From: Streptomyces sp. f51
GTDB lineage: Bacteria; Actinomycetota; Actinomycetes; Streptomycetales; Streptomycetaceae
Assembly (NCBI RefSeq): GCF_037940415.1
Contig: NZ_CP149798.1
Coordinates: forward strand, 6,605,001-6,669,000
DNA length: 64,000 bases
Reading direction: 5' to 3'
Part shown: one piece after another, positions 1-7,505 of the stretch
Numbering within the stretch: position 1 is the stretch's first letter
Layout of the letters: the number at the start of each line of letters is the position of its first letter
The notes under the pieces: model-generated
Database searches by the model: none
What the model was told of the DNA's origin: nothing
What the model saw: only the letters and a program-made list of their open reading frames with translations
Program-made: the position numbers and the translations under genes

Positions 1-1173
1 GCCGAGTTCGCGGCGCGCGCCCGGCGGGTGCGGGACATCGGGGTGCGCACGGCCATGGCGCAGTCCGCCTTCATCACCGCCCTGACCCTGGTGTCGGCCC
101 TGGCGCTCGCCCTCGTCTACGGACTCGGCGGCTGGTTCGCCCTGCGCGGCACCCTGGAGCCGGGCGCGGTCGTCTCGCTCGCGCTGCTGCTGACCCGCCT
201 GTACGCGCCGCTGACCTCGCTGGCCGGGGCGCGTGTCGAGGTCATGAGCGCCCTGGTCAGCTTCGAGCGCGTCTTCGAGGTGCTGGACCTGAAGCCGCTC
301 ATCGAGGAGAAGCCGGAACCCCGTACGGTCCCCGAGGGGCCCGCGGCCGTCGAGTTCGAGGACGTCCGCTTCGCCTACCCCTCCGCCGACAAGGTCTCCC
401 TCGCCTCCCTGGAGGAGGTCGCGGCCCTCGACACCCGGGGCGGCGACGAGGTCCTGCACGGCATCTCCTTCCGCGCCGAACCCGGCCAGACCGTCGCGCT
501 CGTCGGCTCCTCGGGCGCCGGCAAGTCGACCATCGCGCAGCTGCTGCCCCGCCTGTACGACACCGACTCCGGGGCCGTACGCATCGGCGGCGTCGACGTC
601 CGCGAGCTCAGCGCCGTCTCGATGCGCGCGACCCTCGGCATGGTCACCCAGGACGGGCACCTCTTCCACGACTCCGTCCGCGAGAACCTGCTCCTCGCCC
701 GGCCCGAGGCGGCCGAGGAGGATCTGTGGGACGTGCTCCGCCGGGCCCGTCTCGACGACCTCGTACGGTCCCTGCCCGACGGCCTCGACACCGTGGTCGG
801 CGAGCGCGGCTACCGGCTCTCCGGCGGCGAGCGCCAGCGCATGACCATCGCTCGGCTGCTGCTCGCCCGTCAGCGCGTGGTCATCCTGGACGAGGCCACC
901 GCGCACCTCGACAACACCTCGGAGGCGGCCGTACAGGAGGCGCTCACCGAGGCGCTGGAGGGCCGCACCGCCGTCGTGATCGCGCACCGGCTGTCGACGG
1001 TCAGGGCCGCCGATCTGATCCTGGTGGTCGAGGCGGGACGGATCGTCGAGCGGGGCACGCACGACGACCTGCTCGCCGCGGACGGACGCTACGCGGAGCT
1101 GTACCGGACCCAGTTCAGGACCGGCCGGCCGGGCGAGGAGCCGGTCGCGGTGACCGCGGACGCGACGCCGTAG
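1..1173 (+). CDS. ABC exporter, fused permease-ATPase (5' end outside window)
   Basis: This is the C-terminal 390 residues of an ABC transporter of the multidrug/lipid exporter type. The reading frame is already open at base 1 and reads like the last part of a transmembrane domain (EFAARARRVRDIG), so the true start lies upstream of the window; a GTG at 28 is internal. Visible motifs are two hydrophobic segments (about residues 20-70), Walker A GSSGAGKST (about 170), signature LSGGERQR (about 274), Walker B VVILDEAT (about 293) and the H-loop IAHRLST (about 327). One full ATPase domain on a half permease implies a homo- or heterodimer; the partner may be the gene upstream. Substrate cannot be read from this. 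The gene ends inside a 21-bp tandem repeat. Confidence 0.93.
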   Translation, partial: AEFAARARRVRDIGVRTAMAQSAFITALTLVSALALALVYGLGGWFALRGTLEPGAVVSLALLLTRLYAPLTSLAGARVEVMSALVSFERVFEVLDLKPLIEEKPEPRTVPEGPAAVEFEDVRFAYPSADKVSLASLEEVAALDTRGGDEVLHGISFRAEPGQTVALVGSSGAGKSTIAQLLPRLYDTDSGAVRIGGVDVRELSAVSMRATLGMVTQDGHLFHDSVRENLLLARPEAAEEDLWDVLRRARLDDLVRSLPDGLDTVVGERGYRLSGGERQRMTIARLLLARQRVVILDEATAHLDNTSEAAVQEALTEALEGRTAVVIAHRLSTVRAADLILVVEAGRIVERGTHDDLLAADGRYAELYRTQFRTGRPGEEPVAVTADATP

Positions 1174-1284
1174 CGATCGGACGCGACGCCGTGGCGATCG
1201 GACGCGACGCTGTAGCGATCGGGTTGGCCGCCGTAGCGACCGGGTTGGCCGCCGTAGCGACCGGGCGTGGCGCCGTGGCGACCG
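1159..1284. repeat. six tandem 21-bp units spanning a stop codon
   Basis: Six consecutive 21-bp units run from 1159: three begin GACGCGACG, two are identical and begin GGTTGGCC, and the last begins GGCGTGGC. All end GCGATCG or GCGACCG. The TAG stop of the ABC exporter (1171-1173) lies in unit 1, and the same TAG recurs in phase in units 3-5, so expansion or contraction of the array would not extend the protein far. Confidence 0.9.
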
Positions 1285-1310
1285 TTTGGGCCGCCGGTCG
1301 CGATCGGGTC

Positions 1311-1338
1311 GGCCGCCCGCCGCGTTCGGCGGGCGGCC
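1311..1338. terminator. bidirectional hairpin between convergent genes
   Basis: A perfect 12-bp stem (1311-1322 with 1327-1338) closes a CGTT loop in the gap between the ABC exporter and the convergent rhamnosidase gene. There is no T tract, which is usual for Streptomyces terminators. Confidence 0.7.
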
Positions 1339-1365
1339 CACCCCGGTTCGCGCCGGGACAGCCGG

Positions 1366-4300
1366 TCAGACGGTGAACCGGTGGTGTCCCGATCCGACGC
1401 GGTACACCGCGCAACCGTCCTCCCTGCGCAGGAAGGCACCACCGCTGTGCGTGACCGCGTCCGGCCCGGTCGCCGGGACCCACACCTCGGCCGTGGTGTT
1501 GGCGGGCACGGAACAGCTGAGGTCGAACCCGGCCGAGCTCTGTCGCCACCGTGTGGAGACCGGGCCGTACACGGACGTGAAGGTGGCCCGCGCGGAGGTG
1601 ACGCCGCCGCCCGGCCGGGGTCGTACGACGATCTCCCGGTAGCCGGGCCGGCCCGGCGCTATACCGGCCACGGTCGCGTACATCCACTCGCCCACCGAGC
1701 CGTAGGCGTAGTGGTTGAAGGAGTTCATCTCAGGGCTCTGGAAGCTGCCGTCGGGACGGATGGAGTCCCAGCGTTCCCACATCGTGGTGGAGCCCTTGTC
1801 GATCTGGTAGCCCCAGCTCGGGAAGGAACGCTGCCCGATCAGCCGGTAGGCGACGTCGGTGTGCCCGGTCTCGGTCAGGACCGGGAGCAGCCGGGGCGTG
1901 CCCAGGAACCCCGTCGACAGATGCCAGTCCCTCGCGCGGATCAGGTCGACGAGACGCCCGGCCGCCGCCGTGCGCAGGGCCTCCGGAACCAGGTCCATGG
2001 ACAGGGCGAGGACGTACGCCGTCTGCGTGTCGCCCCGTATCCGCCCGGCGGCGTCGACATAGGCGCCGCGGAACGCCTCACGGACCCGTTCGAACAGGCC
2101 GGTCCAGGGCGCGGGATCCTCGCCGAGAGCCGTGGCCATCCGGGAGGCGAGGTCGGCGCTGTGCGCGAAGTAGGCGGTGGCGATGACCTCCTTGGGCGTC
2201 TCGTCCGAGACGTTCAGCCAGTCCCCGTATCCCTCCGCGGGCCGCAGCAAGCCCGCGCTGTGGCGCTCCAGGTAGCCGAGCCAGGCCTGGACCGACGGCC
2301 ACGCGTCGGCCAGGACCTGCCGGTCCCCGTAGGCCTGGTACAGGGACCAGGGGACGGTGACTCCCGCGTCGCCCCAGCCCGCGACCCCGTTGCCGACCGT
2401 TCCGACCATGGGCGCCACGTCCGTGAACGCGCCCTCGGCGGTCTGGCCGTCGCGCAGGTCCACGAGCCACTTGGACAGGAAGCGCGCCGACTCCATGGTG
2501 TAGGCGGCCGTGGGGGCGAAGACGTTGATGTCACCGGTCCAGCCGAGCCGCTCGTCGCGCGCGGGCGTGTCCGTGGGGACGGAGAGGAAGTTGCCCCGCT
2601 GGCCCCAGGTGATGTTGCTGTGCAGCTGGTTGAGCAGCGGGACGTCGGTCTCGAAGTCCAGGGTGAAGGGCGCCGACGTGTGCATGACGCGACCGGTCAC
2701 GGCCTCCGCGGTGGGGGTGCCGGGGAACCCGGTGACCTCGACGTAACGGAAACCGTGGAAGGTGAACCGCGGCTCGTAGATCTCCTCGCCGTCGCCCTTG
2801 AGGGTGTACGTGTCGGTCGCCGCGGCCGAGCGCAGGTTCGCGGTGTAGAGGGTGCCGTCCGGGTTGAGGACCTCGGCGTGGCGCAGCCGGACGGTCGTCC
2901 CGGCGTCGCCCGAGACACGCAGCCGGACCGAGCCGACCATGTTCTGGCCCAGGTCGAAGACGTGGACCCCGGGCGCGGGTTGGGTGACCTTCTCGGCCGG
3001 CCGTTCACCGGCCACCCGCACCGGGCCGTCGGTCTGCGCCACGATCCGCGGGGGCGCGGTGTCGCCCGCGCCGCGCACCGCGAGCCAGGTCCGGTCGTCG
3101 AAACCGGGTGAGGTCCAGCCGGCGGTCTCCCTGCGGGCGTCGTACGTCTCGCCGTTCAGGAGGTCGGCCGAGACGATCGGTCCGGACGCGGCTCGCCAGT
3201 CCGTCCCCGAAGTGACGCGCTCACGCGTCCCGTCGGCGTAGTCGACCTCCAACTGCGCGAGCAGCGACGGGCGTTCGCCGTACTGGTGGGGCCCGAACAT
3301 CCCGACGTCGCCCGCGTACCAGCCCGGCGCGACCCAGGCGCCGAGGGCGTTGGCCCCGGGTCTCACCAGCGCGGTGACGTCGTAGGTCTGGTACTGGACG
3401 CGTTCGCGGTAGTCGGTCCAGCCGGGGGCGAGCTGGTCGCTGCCCACGCGGTGGCCGTTGAGGTGGGCCTCGTACAGGCCCAGAGCCGTGGCGTAGAGGC
3501 GGGCGCGCACCACCTTCCGTGCGGGCAGGGTGAACTCGTGCCGCAGCTGGTTGGCGGCGAACGAGGCCGGAACGACCCTTCCCCAGGGGCCCGATCCCCA
3601 GGCGGCGGCGACCTTCGCGGTCGTCCAGCCACTGTCGTCGAAACCGTCCTCGCGCCAGGTGCCGGGCGGCTCCGCGTCCGTCGTCCTCCAGGACGCGTCG
3701 GTGACGATCCGCCGTGCGCCGGACGCCGTGCCGAGGGTGAGGGCGGCGATCAGACCGGCGGGCCCCACCGTGGCGTTGGTCGCCGCGACCGCGATGACGT
3801 TCCGGCCGGGGCGCAGCGTTCCGAGGACGTCGACGACGGCCGGACGGCGCCAGTCCTCGTTGTCGGTCGCCAGATCGGTGCGGGCCACTTCGGCGCCGTT
3901 CACCGAGAGCGAGAAAACGTTGTCAGCGGTGATGGCGATCTTCGCCGCCGTGACGCCGTCGGGGAGATCGAGGACGTGCCGGAACCACCGTGTGGCCGCC
4001 GGAGCGCTGCTCGCCGGATCCCCCTCGGGGAACCAGATCCAGGCGGCCCCTTCGAGGGAGGGCGCGTCCGTGAGGGCCGTGGGGGCCGAGACCCAGTCCG
4101 CCGACCACGGGGTGTCCATGAGCCCGGTCTCCCACCAGGACGGCTCGCTCCAGTCGGAGGCCGCGCCGTCGGCGTCCCAGACCCGCACGGACCAGAAGTA
4201 GCGCGTGCGCGGGGCGAGTCCGGGGCCCGCGTACGGGACCAGGACGGACTGGTCGGACGTCACCTTCCCGCTGTCCCACACATCGGGACGGGACAGGCCG

Positions 4301-4587
4301 GGGACGGTCGAGGCGACCCGGATCCGATACGCGCTCTGCGTGGTCCCCGGCTTGTCCGACACCATCGGCCAGCTCAGCCGGGGGTGGTGCGCGTCGAGGC
4401 CTAAGGGGTGCTGGACGTACTCGACGGTCGGGGCGGTGACGCGCGGAGCTGCGCGCCGAGCGCGCGGTCCGGCCGAGGGGGTCGTCGCCGTCGTCGCCGT
4501 CGCCGCCGTCGCGGCGGCCGGTCCGGCTCCCGCGACCGTCACGGCGGCGCCCGCCGCACTCGCCAGGATGTTCCTCCTGCTGATCAA
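1366..4587 (-). CDS. secreted alpha-L-rhamnosidase (GH78 family)
   Basis: This 1073-residue protein is predicted to remove terminal alpha-L-rhamnose from plant or microbial glycans outside the cell. The N-terminus has a twin-arginine signal (SRRNIL at residues 3-8, then an Ala-rich hydrophobic stretch), so export is probably by Tat. An N-terminal beta-sandwich region (about 50-500) precedes the (alpha/alpha)6 catalytic barrel; the GH78-like motif RDERLGWTGD is near residue 672 and YQIDKGSTTMWERW near 930. A C-terminal beta domain ends the protein. The start is a TTG at 4585-4587 with TGAGGGG a few bases upstream; no ATG fits better. It is monocistronic and faces the ABC exporter tail to tail. 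A LacI-type operator over its probable transcription start suggests sugar-induced expression. Confidence 0.88.
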   Translation of the reverse strand: MISRRNILASAAGAAVTVAGAGPAAATAATATTATTPSAGPRARRAAPRVTAPTVEYVQHPLGLDAHHPRLSWPMVSDKPGTTQSAYRIRVASTVPGLSRPDVWDSGKVTSDQSVLVPYAGPGLAPRTRYFWSVRVWDADGAASDWSEPSWWETGLMDTPWSADWVSAPTALTDAPSLEGAAWIWFPEGDPASSAPAATRWFRHVLDLPDGVTAAKIAITADNVFSLSVNGAEVARTDLATDNEDWRRPAVVDVLGTLRPGRNVIAVAATNATVGPAGLIAALTLGTASGARRIVTDASWRTTDAEPPGTWREDGFDDSGWTTAKVAAAWGSGPWGRVVPASFAANQLRHEFTLPARKVVRARLYATALGLYEAHLNGHRVGSDQLAPGWTDYRERVQYQTYDVTALVRPGANALGAWVAPGWYAGDVGMFGPHQYGERPSLLAQLEVDYADGTRERVTSGTDWRAASGPIVSADLLNGETYDARRETAGWTSPGFDDRTWLAVRGAGDTAPPRIVAQTDGPVRVAGERPAEKVTQPAPGVHVFDLGQNMVGSVRLRVSGDAGTTVRLRHAEVLNPDGTLYTANLRSAAATDTYTLKGDGEEIYEPRFTFHGFRYVEVTGFPGTPTAEAVTGRVMHTSAPFTLDFETDVPLLNQLHSNITWGQRGNFLSVPTDTPARDERLGWTGDINVFAPTAAYTMESARFLSKWLVDLRDGQTAEGAFTDVAPMVGTVGNGVAGWGDAGVTVPWSLYQAYGDRQVLADAWPSVQAWLGYLERHSAGLLRPAEGYGDWLNVSDETPKEVIATAYFAHSADLASRMATALGEDPAPWTGLFERVREAFRGAYVDAAGRIRGDTQTAYVLALSMDLVPEALRTAAAGRLVDLIRARDWHLSTGFLGTPRLLPVLTETGHTDVAYRLIGQRSFPSWGYQIDKGSTTMWERWDSIRPDGSFQSPEMNSFNHYAYGSVGEWMYATVAGIAPGRPGYREIVVRPRPGGGVTSARATFTSVYGPVSTRWRQSSAGFDLSCSVPANTTAEVWVPATGPDAVTHSGGAFLRREDGCAVYRVGSGHHRFTV

Positions 4588-4611
4588 CTGCGGCCCCTCA
4601 CCTAGGAGTTG

Positions 4612-4623
4612 TGAATCGATTCA
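4612..4623. promoter_or_regulatory. LacI-family-type operator for the rhamnosidase gene
   Basis: TGAATCGATTCA is a perfect 12-bp palindrome with the central CG typical of LacI-family sites in actinobacteria. It lies immediately downstream of the proposed -10 box, over the predicted +1, so a bound repressor would block initiation. No LacI-family gene is present in this window, so the repressor is encoded elsewhere. Confidence 0.65.
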
Positions 4624-4631
4624 TGGCGGTG

Positions 4632-4660
4632 AAGGTAGGGGTGGGGGAGGGAGAGGTCAA
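4632..4660 (-). promoter_or_regulatory. sigma-70-type promoter of the rhamnosidase gene
   Basis: Read on the minus strand, TTGACC (4660-4655) and TACCTT (4637-4632) are separated by exactly 17 bp. This is a good HrdB-type match, placed about 45 bp upstream of the TTG start. Confidence 0.55.
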
Positions 4661-4739
4661 CAAGGGGGGCGGGATTTTCCTGAATTCGGCCCTGCTGATC
4701 CGTGTCATCACGCGATCCGGCCGGTTCGCCTCCTCGAAC

Positions 4740-4755
4740 ATTGAACGGTTTCAAT
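4740..4755. promoter_or_regulatory. second operator-like palindrome, ATTGAA-CGGT-TTCAAT
   Basis: Six-base arms around CGGT resemble LacI-family half-sites. It lies upstream of the rhamnosidase -35 box and could be an auxiliary operator; no experimental precedent is known to me for this exact site. Confidence 0.35.
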
Positions 4756-4843
4756 TGGGTGGGGGCGGGCGGCTGCGCGGGTGGTCGTGTCGGCGAAGGG
4801 GCGTTGCGGCGGGTCGTCGTGGCCGGCGTGTACTCGGCCGGTC

Positions 4844-4981
4844 TGCGCCTGGCCGGTGCGTGCCTGGCGGGTGTGTGCCTGGCCGGTGTTTTTCGGGCCG
4901 GCGGGTTCGGGGTCGCCGTGACGCCGGAGCCGCCGCGCGACGCGGGTTCCGGGTCGCCGTGACACCGGAGCCGCCGCGCGA
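4844..4981. repeat. two short tandem repeat families in the intergenic region
   Basis: Three 15-bp units (4844-4858, 4859-4873, 4874-4888) share the core GCCTGGCSGGTG. Two copies of a unit of about 40 bp follow (4901-4941 and 4942-4981), nearly identical and sharing GGTCGCCGTGAC and CCGGAGCCGCCGCGCGA. Read on the plus strand, the 15-bp units translate as A-G-x-x-L pentapeptides, but no initiation signal or longer reading frame supports a gene. Confidence 0.7.
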
Positions 4982-5032
4982 ACATCCGCGGGACCGGAGC
5001 CCGTCCGCATGGCGCAAACCGGTCGGACCAGC

Positions 5033-5041
5033 TGGTATAGT
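5033..5041 (+). promoter_or_regulatory. extended -10 promoter of the PTS operon
   Basis: TGGTATAGT is an extended -10 (TGN-TATAGT). I see no convincing -35. The predicted start, near 5047, places the antiterminator target about 20 nt into the transcript. Confidence 0.45.
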
Positions 5042-5064
5042 CATCAACGATCGATCTCGATCGC

Positions 5065-5093
5065 AGGATTGTTACTCCCTATGGAGACCATCG
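5065..5093 (+). promoter_or_regulatory. ribonucleic antiterminator (RAT) for a BglG/LicT-type protein
   Basis: The RNA begins GGATTGTTACT at 5066, the invariant 5' half of enterobacterial and Bacillus RAT elements. It continues as a CTCC/GGAG upper stem closing a CTAT loop and ends in ACC at 5087-5089. The element lies in the untranslated leader between a promoter and an intrinsic terminator (5140-5180). A BglG-family antiterminator gene is encoded two genes downstream. In known systems the dimeric CAT domain binds this hairpin and prevents termination. Confidence 0.8.
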
Positions 5094-5115
5094 TCGTCGC
5101 CCCGTGCGGCGCCGG

Positions 5116-5160
5116 ACGGTGCGCCAGTGGACGGGAGGCAAGGCCTGGGTGGCGCCCCGT
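5116..5160 (+). promoter_or_regulatory. possible alternative helix competing with the leader terminator
   Basis: Bases 5116-5125 can pair with 5151-5160 (nine pairs, one mismatch). This helix would enclose the 5' arm of the terminator and cross its stem, so the two cannot form together in a nested fold. This is inferred from complementarity only. Confidence 0.3.
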
Positions 5161-5180
5161 GCGCTCCCCGGGCCTTTTTT
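5140..5180 (+). terminator. intrinsic terminator in the PTS leader
   Basis: A 10-bp stem (5140-5149 with 5167-5176, one G-U pair) is followed by a run of T to 5180. It lies upstream of the PTS start codon, so it is an attenuator and not a gene-end terminator. Confidence 0.85.
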
Positions 5181-5254
5181 GTTGCCCCGGTCCGTGCGTG
5201 AGAGGTCGCGGACCGATGCAGTATCGCAAGAACCAGAGGATGCAGGGACGCAGC

Positions 5255-7390
5255 ATGAGCACAGTCACACCCGAGCCGCTGGCGGAGAAGATCCTCCGCG
5301 GCGTCGGCGGACCCGAGAACATCGAGAGCCTGACGCACTGCGCGACGCGGCTGCGTTTCCAGCTCCACGACGGCACGAAGGCCGACCAGGCCGCGCTCGA
5401 CGCCCTCGACGGTGTCATGGGCACCGTGCCCCAGTCCGGCGACCGCTTCCAGATCGTGATCGGCGGAGCCGTCGCGGGCGTCTACTCCGAGATCATGAAC
5501 CTGCCGTCGATGAGCGGTGCCGGGGCGCCCCGGCCGCAGACCGACGCCGACGTCAAGGCCGAGATCCGCTCCAAGGGCCGCGGCCGCTACGCCTGGCTCG
5601 ACAACTTCTTCGAGTACCTCTCGGACTCGTTCCGCCCGCTCCTCGGCGTGCTGCTCGGCGCCTCGCTGATCATCGCGATCGCGTCCATGCTCGACGCCTT
5701 CGGCCTGGTCGACTTCCGCGCCGCGAACAAGTCCGCCACCTGGGTCTTCGTCGACTCGATGTGGCGCTCGGTGCTGTACTTCCTGCCGATCATGGTCGCC
5801 TACAACGCGGCCAAGAAACTGAAGATCGATCCGTGGGTCGGCGCCACGGTGATGGCCGCGGTCATGACGCCGAACTTCACGGGCATGATCGGCTCCAAGA
5901 CCCCCGGTGTCGTCACCCACACCAACACGACGCTGGGCACCACGGAGTCCGTGGCGCACGTCTTCGGGCTGCCGATGCAGCTCAACGACTACGGCGGCCA
6001 GGTGTTCGTGCCGCTGCTGATGGTCGCCCTGCTCGCCCTGGTCTACAAGGGCCTGAAGCGGATCTTCCCCGAGAACGTGCAGATGGTCTTCGTGCCGTTC
6101 TTCAGCATGCTGATCATGATTCCGCTGACCGCGTTCCTCATCGGTCCTATGGGCGTCTGGGCCGGCAACGGCCTCGGCACGGGTCTGTCCTGGCTGAACG
6201 GCCACGCCCCGATCGTCTTCGCCATCGTCATTCCGCTGCTGTACCCGTTCCTGGTGCCGCTGGGTCTGCACTGGCCCCTGAACGCGCTCATGCTCGTGAA
6301 CATCAACACCCTCGGGTACGACTTCATCCAGGGCCCCATGGGCACGTGGAACTTCGCCTGCTTCGGCGCGACCGCCGGTGTGCTGCTGCTCTCGATCCGG
6401 CACCGTGAGAAGGACATGCGTCAGACCGCCACGGGCGCTCTGGCCGCGGGTCTGCTGGGCGGCATCTCCGAGCCCTCGCTGTACGGCATCCACCTGCGCT
6501 TCAAGCGGATCTACCCGCGCATGCTCATGGGCTGCCTCGTCGGCGGTGTGATCATCGGCATCCTCGGCGGCGTGAACACCAAGGCCTTCGCCTTCACCTC
6601 GCTCCTGACGATCCCGGTCTTCTCCCCGATGATCAAGTACATCATCGCGATCTCGGCGGCCTTCTTCACCTCGATGGCGCTCGTGTACTTCTCCGACTAC
6701 CGCACCCGCGAGGAGCGCGCCCAGGTGAACGCCGAGCGCGACGCGGCCCAGGCCGCCGCCCGCGGCGAGGCCGCCCCCGTCGCTCCCGCCACTCCGGCCG
6801 GGACCCTAGTGGCCGACGACCGCGAGCTCGTCGGTGTCGGCGCCACCGCCGCAGGCGTTTCCACGGCGGCCGGTAGCGCCTCCGCCGGCGCCTCCACCGG
6901 CTCCGCCGTCACGGCCGAGGCTCCCGCCGCCGCGAAGCAACTGGAGCTCATGGCGCCGGTCGCGGGACGGGTGATCGGTCTGGGCGAGGTCGAGGACCCG
7001 GTCTTCGCCTCCCGCGCGCTCGGCGAGGGCGTGGGTATCGAGCCGGCCGACGGCCGCGTCGTCGCCCCGGTCGACGGTGAGCTGATCACCGTCGCCGACA
7101 CCGGCCACGCCTTCGGCATCCGCACCGCGAACGGTGTCGAGGTCCTCATCCACGTCGGCATCGACACCGTGAAGATGCAGGGCGAGGGCTTCGACGTGCG
7201 CGTCGCGGCCGGGCAGAGGATCGCCGCCGGCGACCTCCTCGCCGAGGTCGACCTCGGTGCCGTGCGGGCCGCGGGACACCCGGCCGTCACCCTGATGACC
7301 GTCCTCAACACCGCGGACATGACCTCGGTCGAGCCGCACGTCGGGCAGGACGTCACCGCCGGCACCCCCGTGGTGACCGTGCGACGGTGA
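5255..7390 (+). CDS. beta-glucoside-type PTS permease, EIIB-EIIC-EIIA fusion (BglF-like)
   Basis: This 711-residue protein would import and phosphorylate a sugar at the expense of PEP through HPr. The EIIB domain is at about 5-80, with phospho-acceptor Cys29 in SLTHCATRLRF. The EIIC membrane domain is about 105-460 with roughly ten hydrophobic segments, then an Ala/Gly-rich linker (about 500-560). The C-terminal EIIA (about 570-711) has its phospho-acceptor His near 633 in LIHVGIDTVKMQGEGF. The ATG at 5255 is chosen because AGGGACG precedes it by seven bases and EIIB begins at once; the frame is open further upstream, but through the RNA leader. The B-C-A order is that of BglF/SacP-type permeases. 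Beta-glucosides are the likely substrates given the BglG-type control, but trehalose or sucrose cannot be excluded. Confidence 0.9.
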   Translation: MSTVTPEPLAEKILRGVGGPENIESLTHCATRLRFQLHDGTKADQAALDALDGVMGTVPQSGDRFQIVIGGAVAGVYSEIMNLPSMSGAGAPRPQTDADVKAEIRSKGRGRYAWLDNFFEYLSDSFRPLLGVLLGASLIIAIASMLDAFGLVDFRAANKSATWVFVDSMWRSVLYFLPIMVAYNAAKKLKIDPWVGATVMAAVMTPNFTGMIGSKTPGVVTHTNTTLGTTESVAHVFGLPMQLNDYGGQVFVPLLMVALLALVYKGLKRIFPENVQMVFVPFFSMLIMIPLTAFLIGPMGVWAGNGLGTGLSWLNGHAPIVFAIVIPLLYPFLVPLGLHWPLNALMLVNINTLGYDFIQGPMGTWNFACFGATAGVLLLSIRHREKDMRQTATGALAAGLLGGISEPSLYGIHLRFKRIYPRMLMGCLVGGVIIGILGGVNTKAFAFTSLLTIPVFSPMIKYIIAISAAFFTSMALVYFSDYRTREERAQVNAERDAAQAAARGEAAPVAPATPAGTLVADDRELVGVGATAAGVSTAAGSASAGASTGSAVTAEAPAAAKQLELMAPVAGRVIGLGEVEDPVFASRALGEGVGIEPADGRVVAPVDGELITVADTGHAFGIRTANGVEVLIHVGIDTVKMQGEGFDVRVAAGQRIAAGDLLAEVDLGAVRAAGHPAVTLMTVLNTADMTSVEPHVGQDVTAGTPVVTVRR

Positions 7391-7416
7391 TCAGCCCCGC
7401 TTGACGCAGGTGATCC

Positions 7417-7456
7417 GGCGCGTGCACGCCTCCCGCGAGGGACGCGTGCACGCGCC
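7417..7456. repeat. perfect 13-bp inverted repeat between PTS and antiterminator genes
   Basis: Arms 7417-7429 and 7444-7456 are exact reverse complements with a 14-nt loop, and each arm contains the palindrome GCGTGCACGC. It could be a processing site, a partial terminator lowering antiterminator expression, or a protein-binding pair. Confidence 0.7.
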
Positions 7457-7505
7457 GTGTCGGCGTTCGGGGGACCATGGAGATCGACGGAAAGGAGGGC
7501 CGGCG

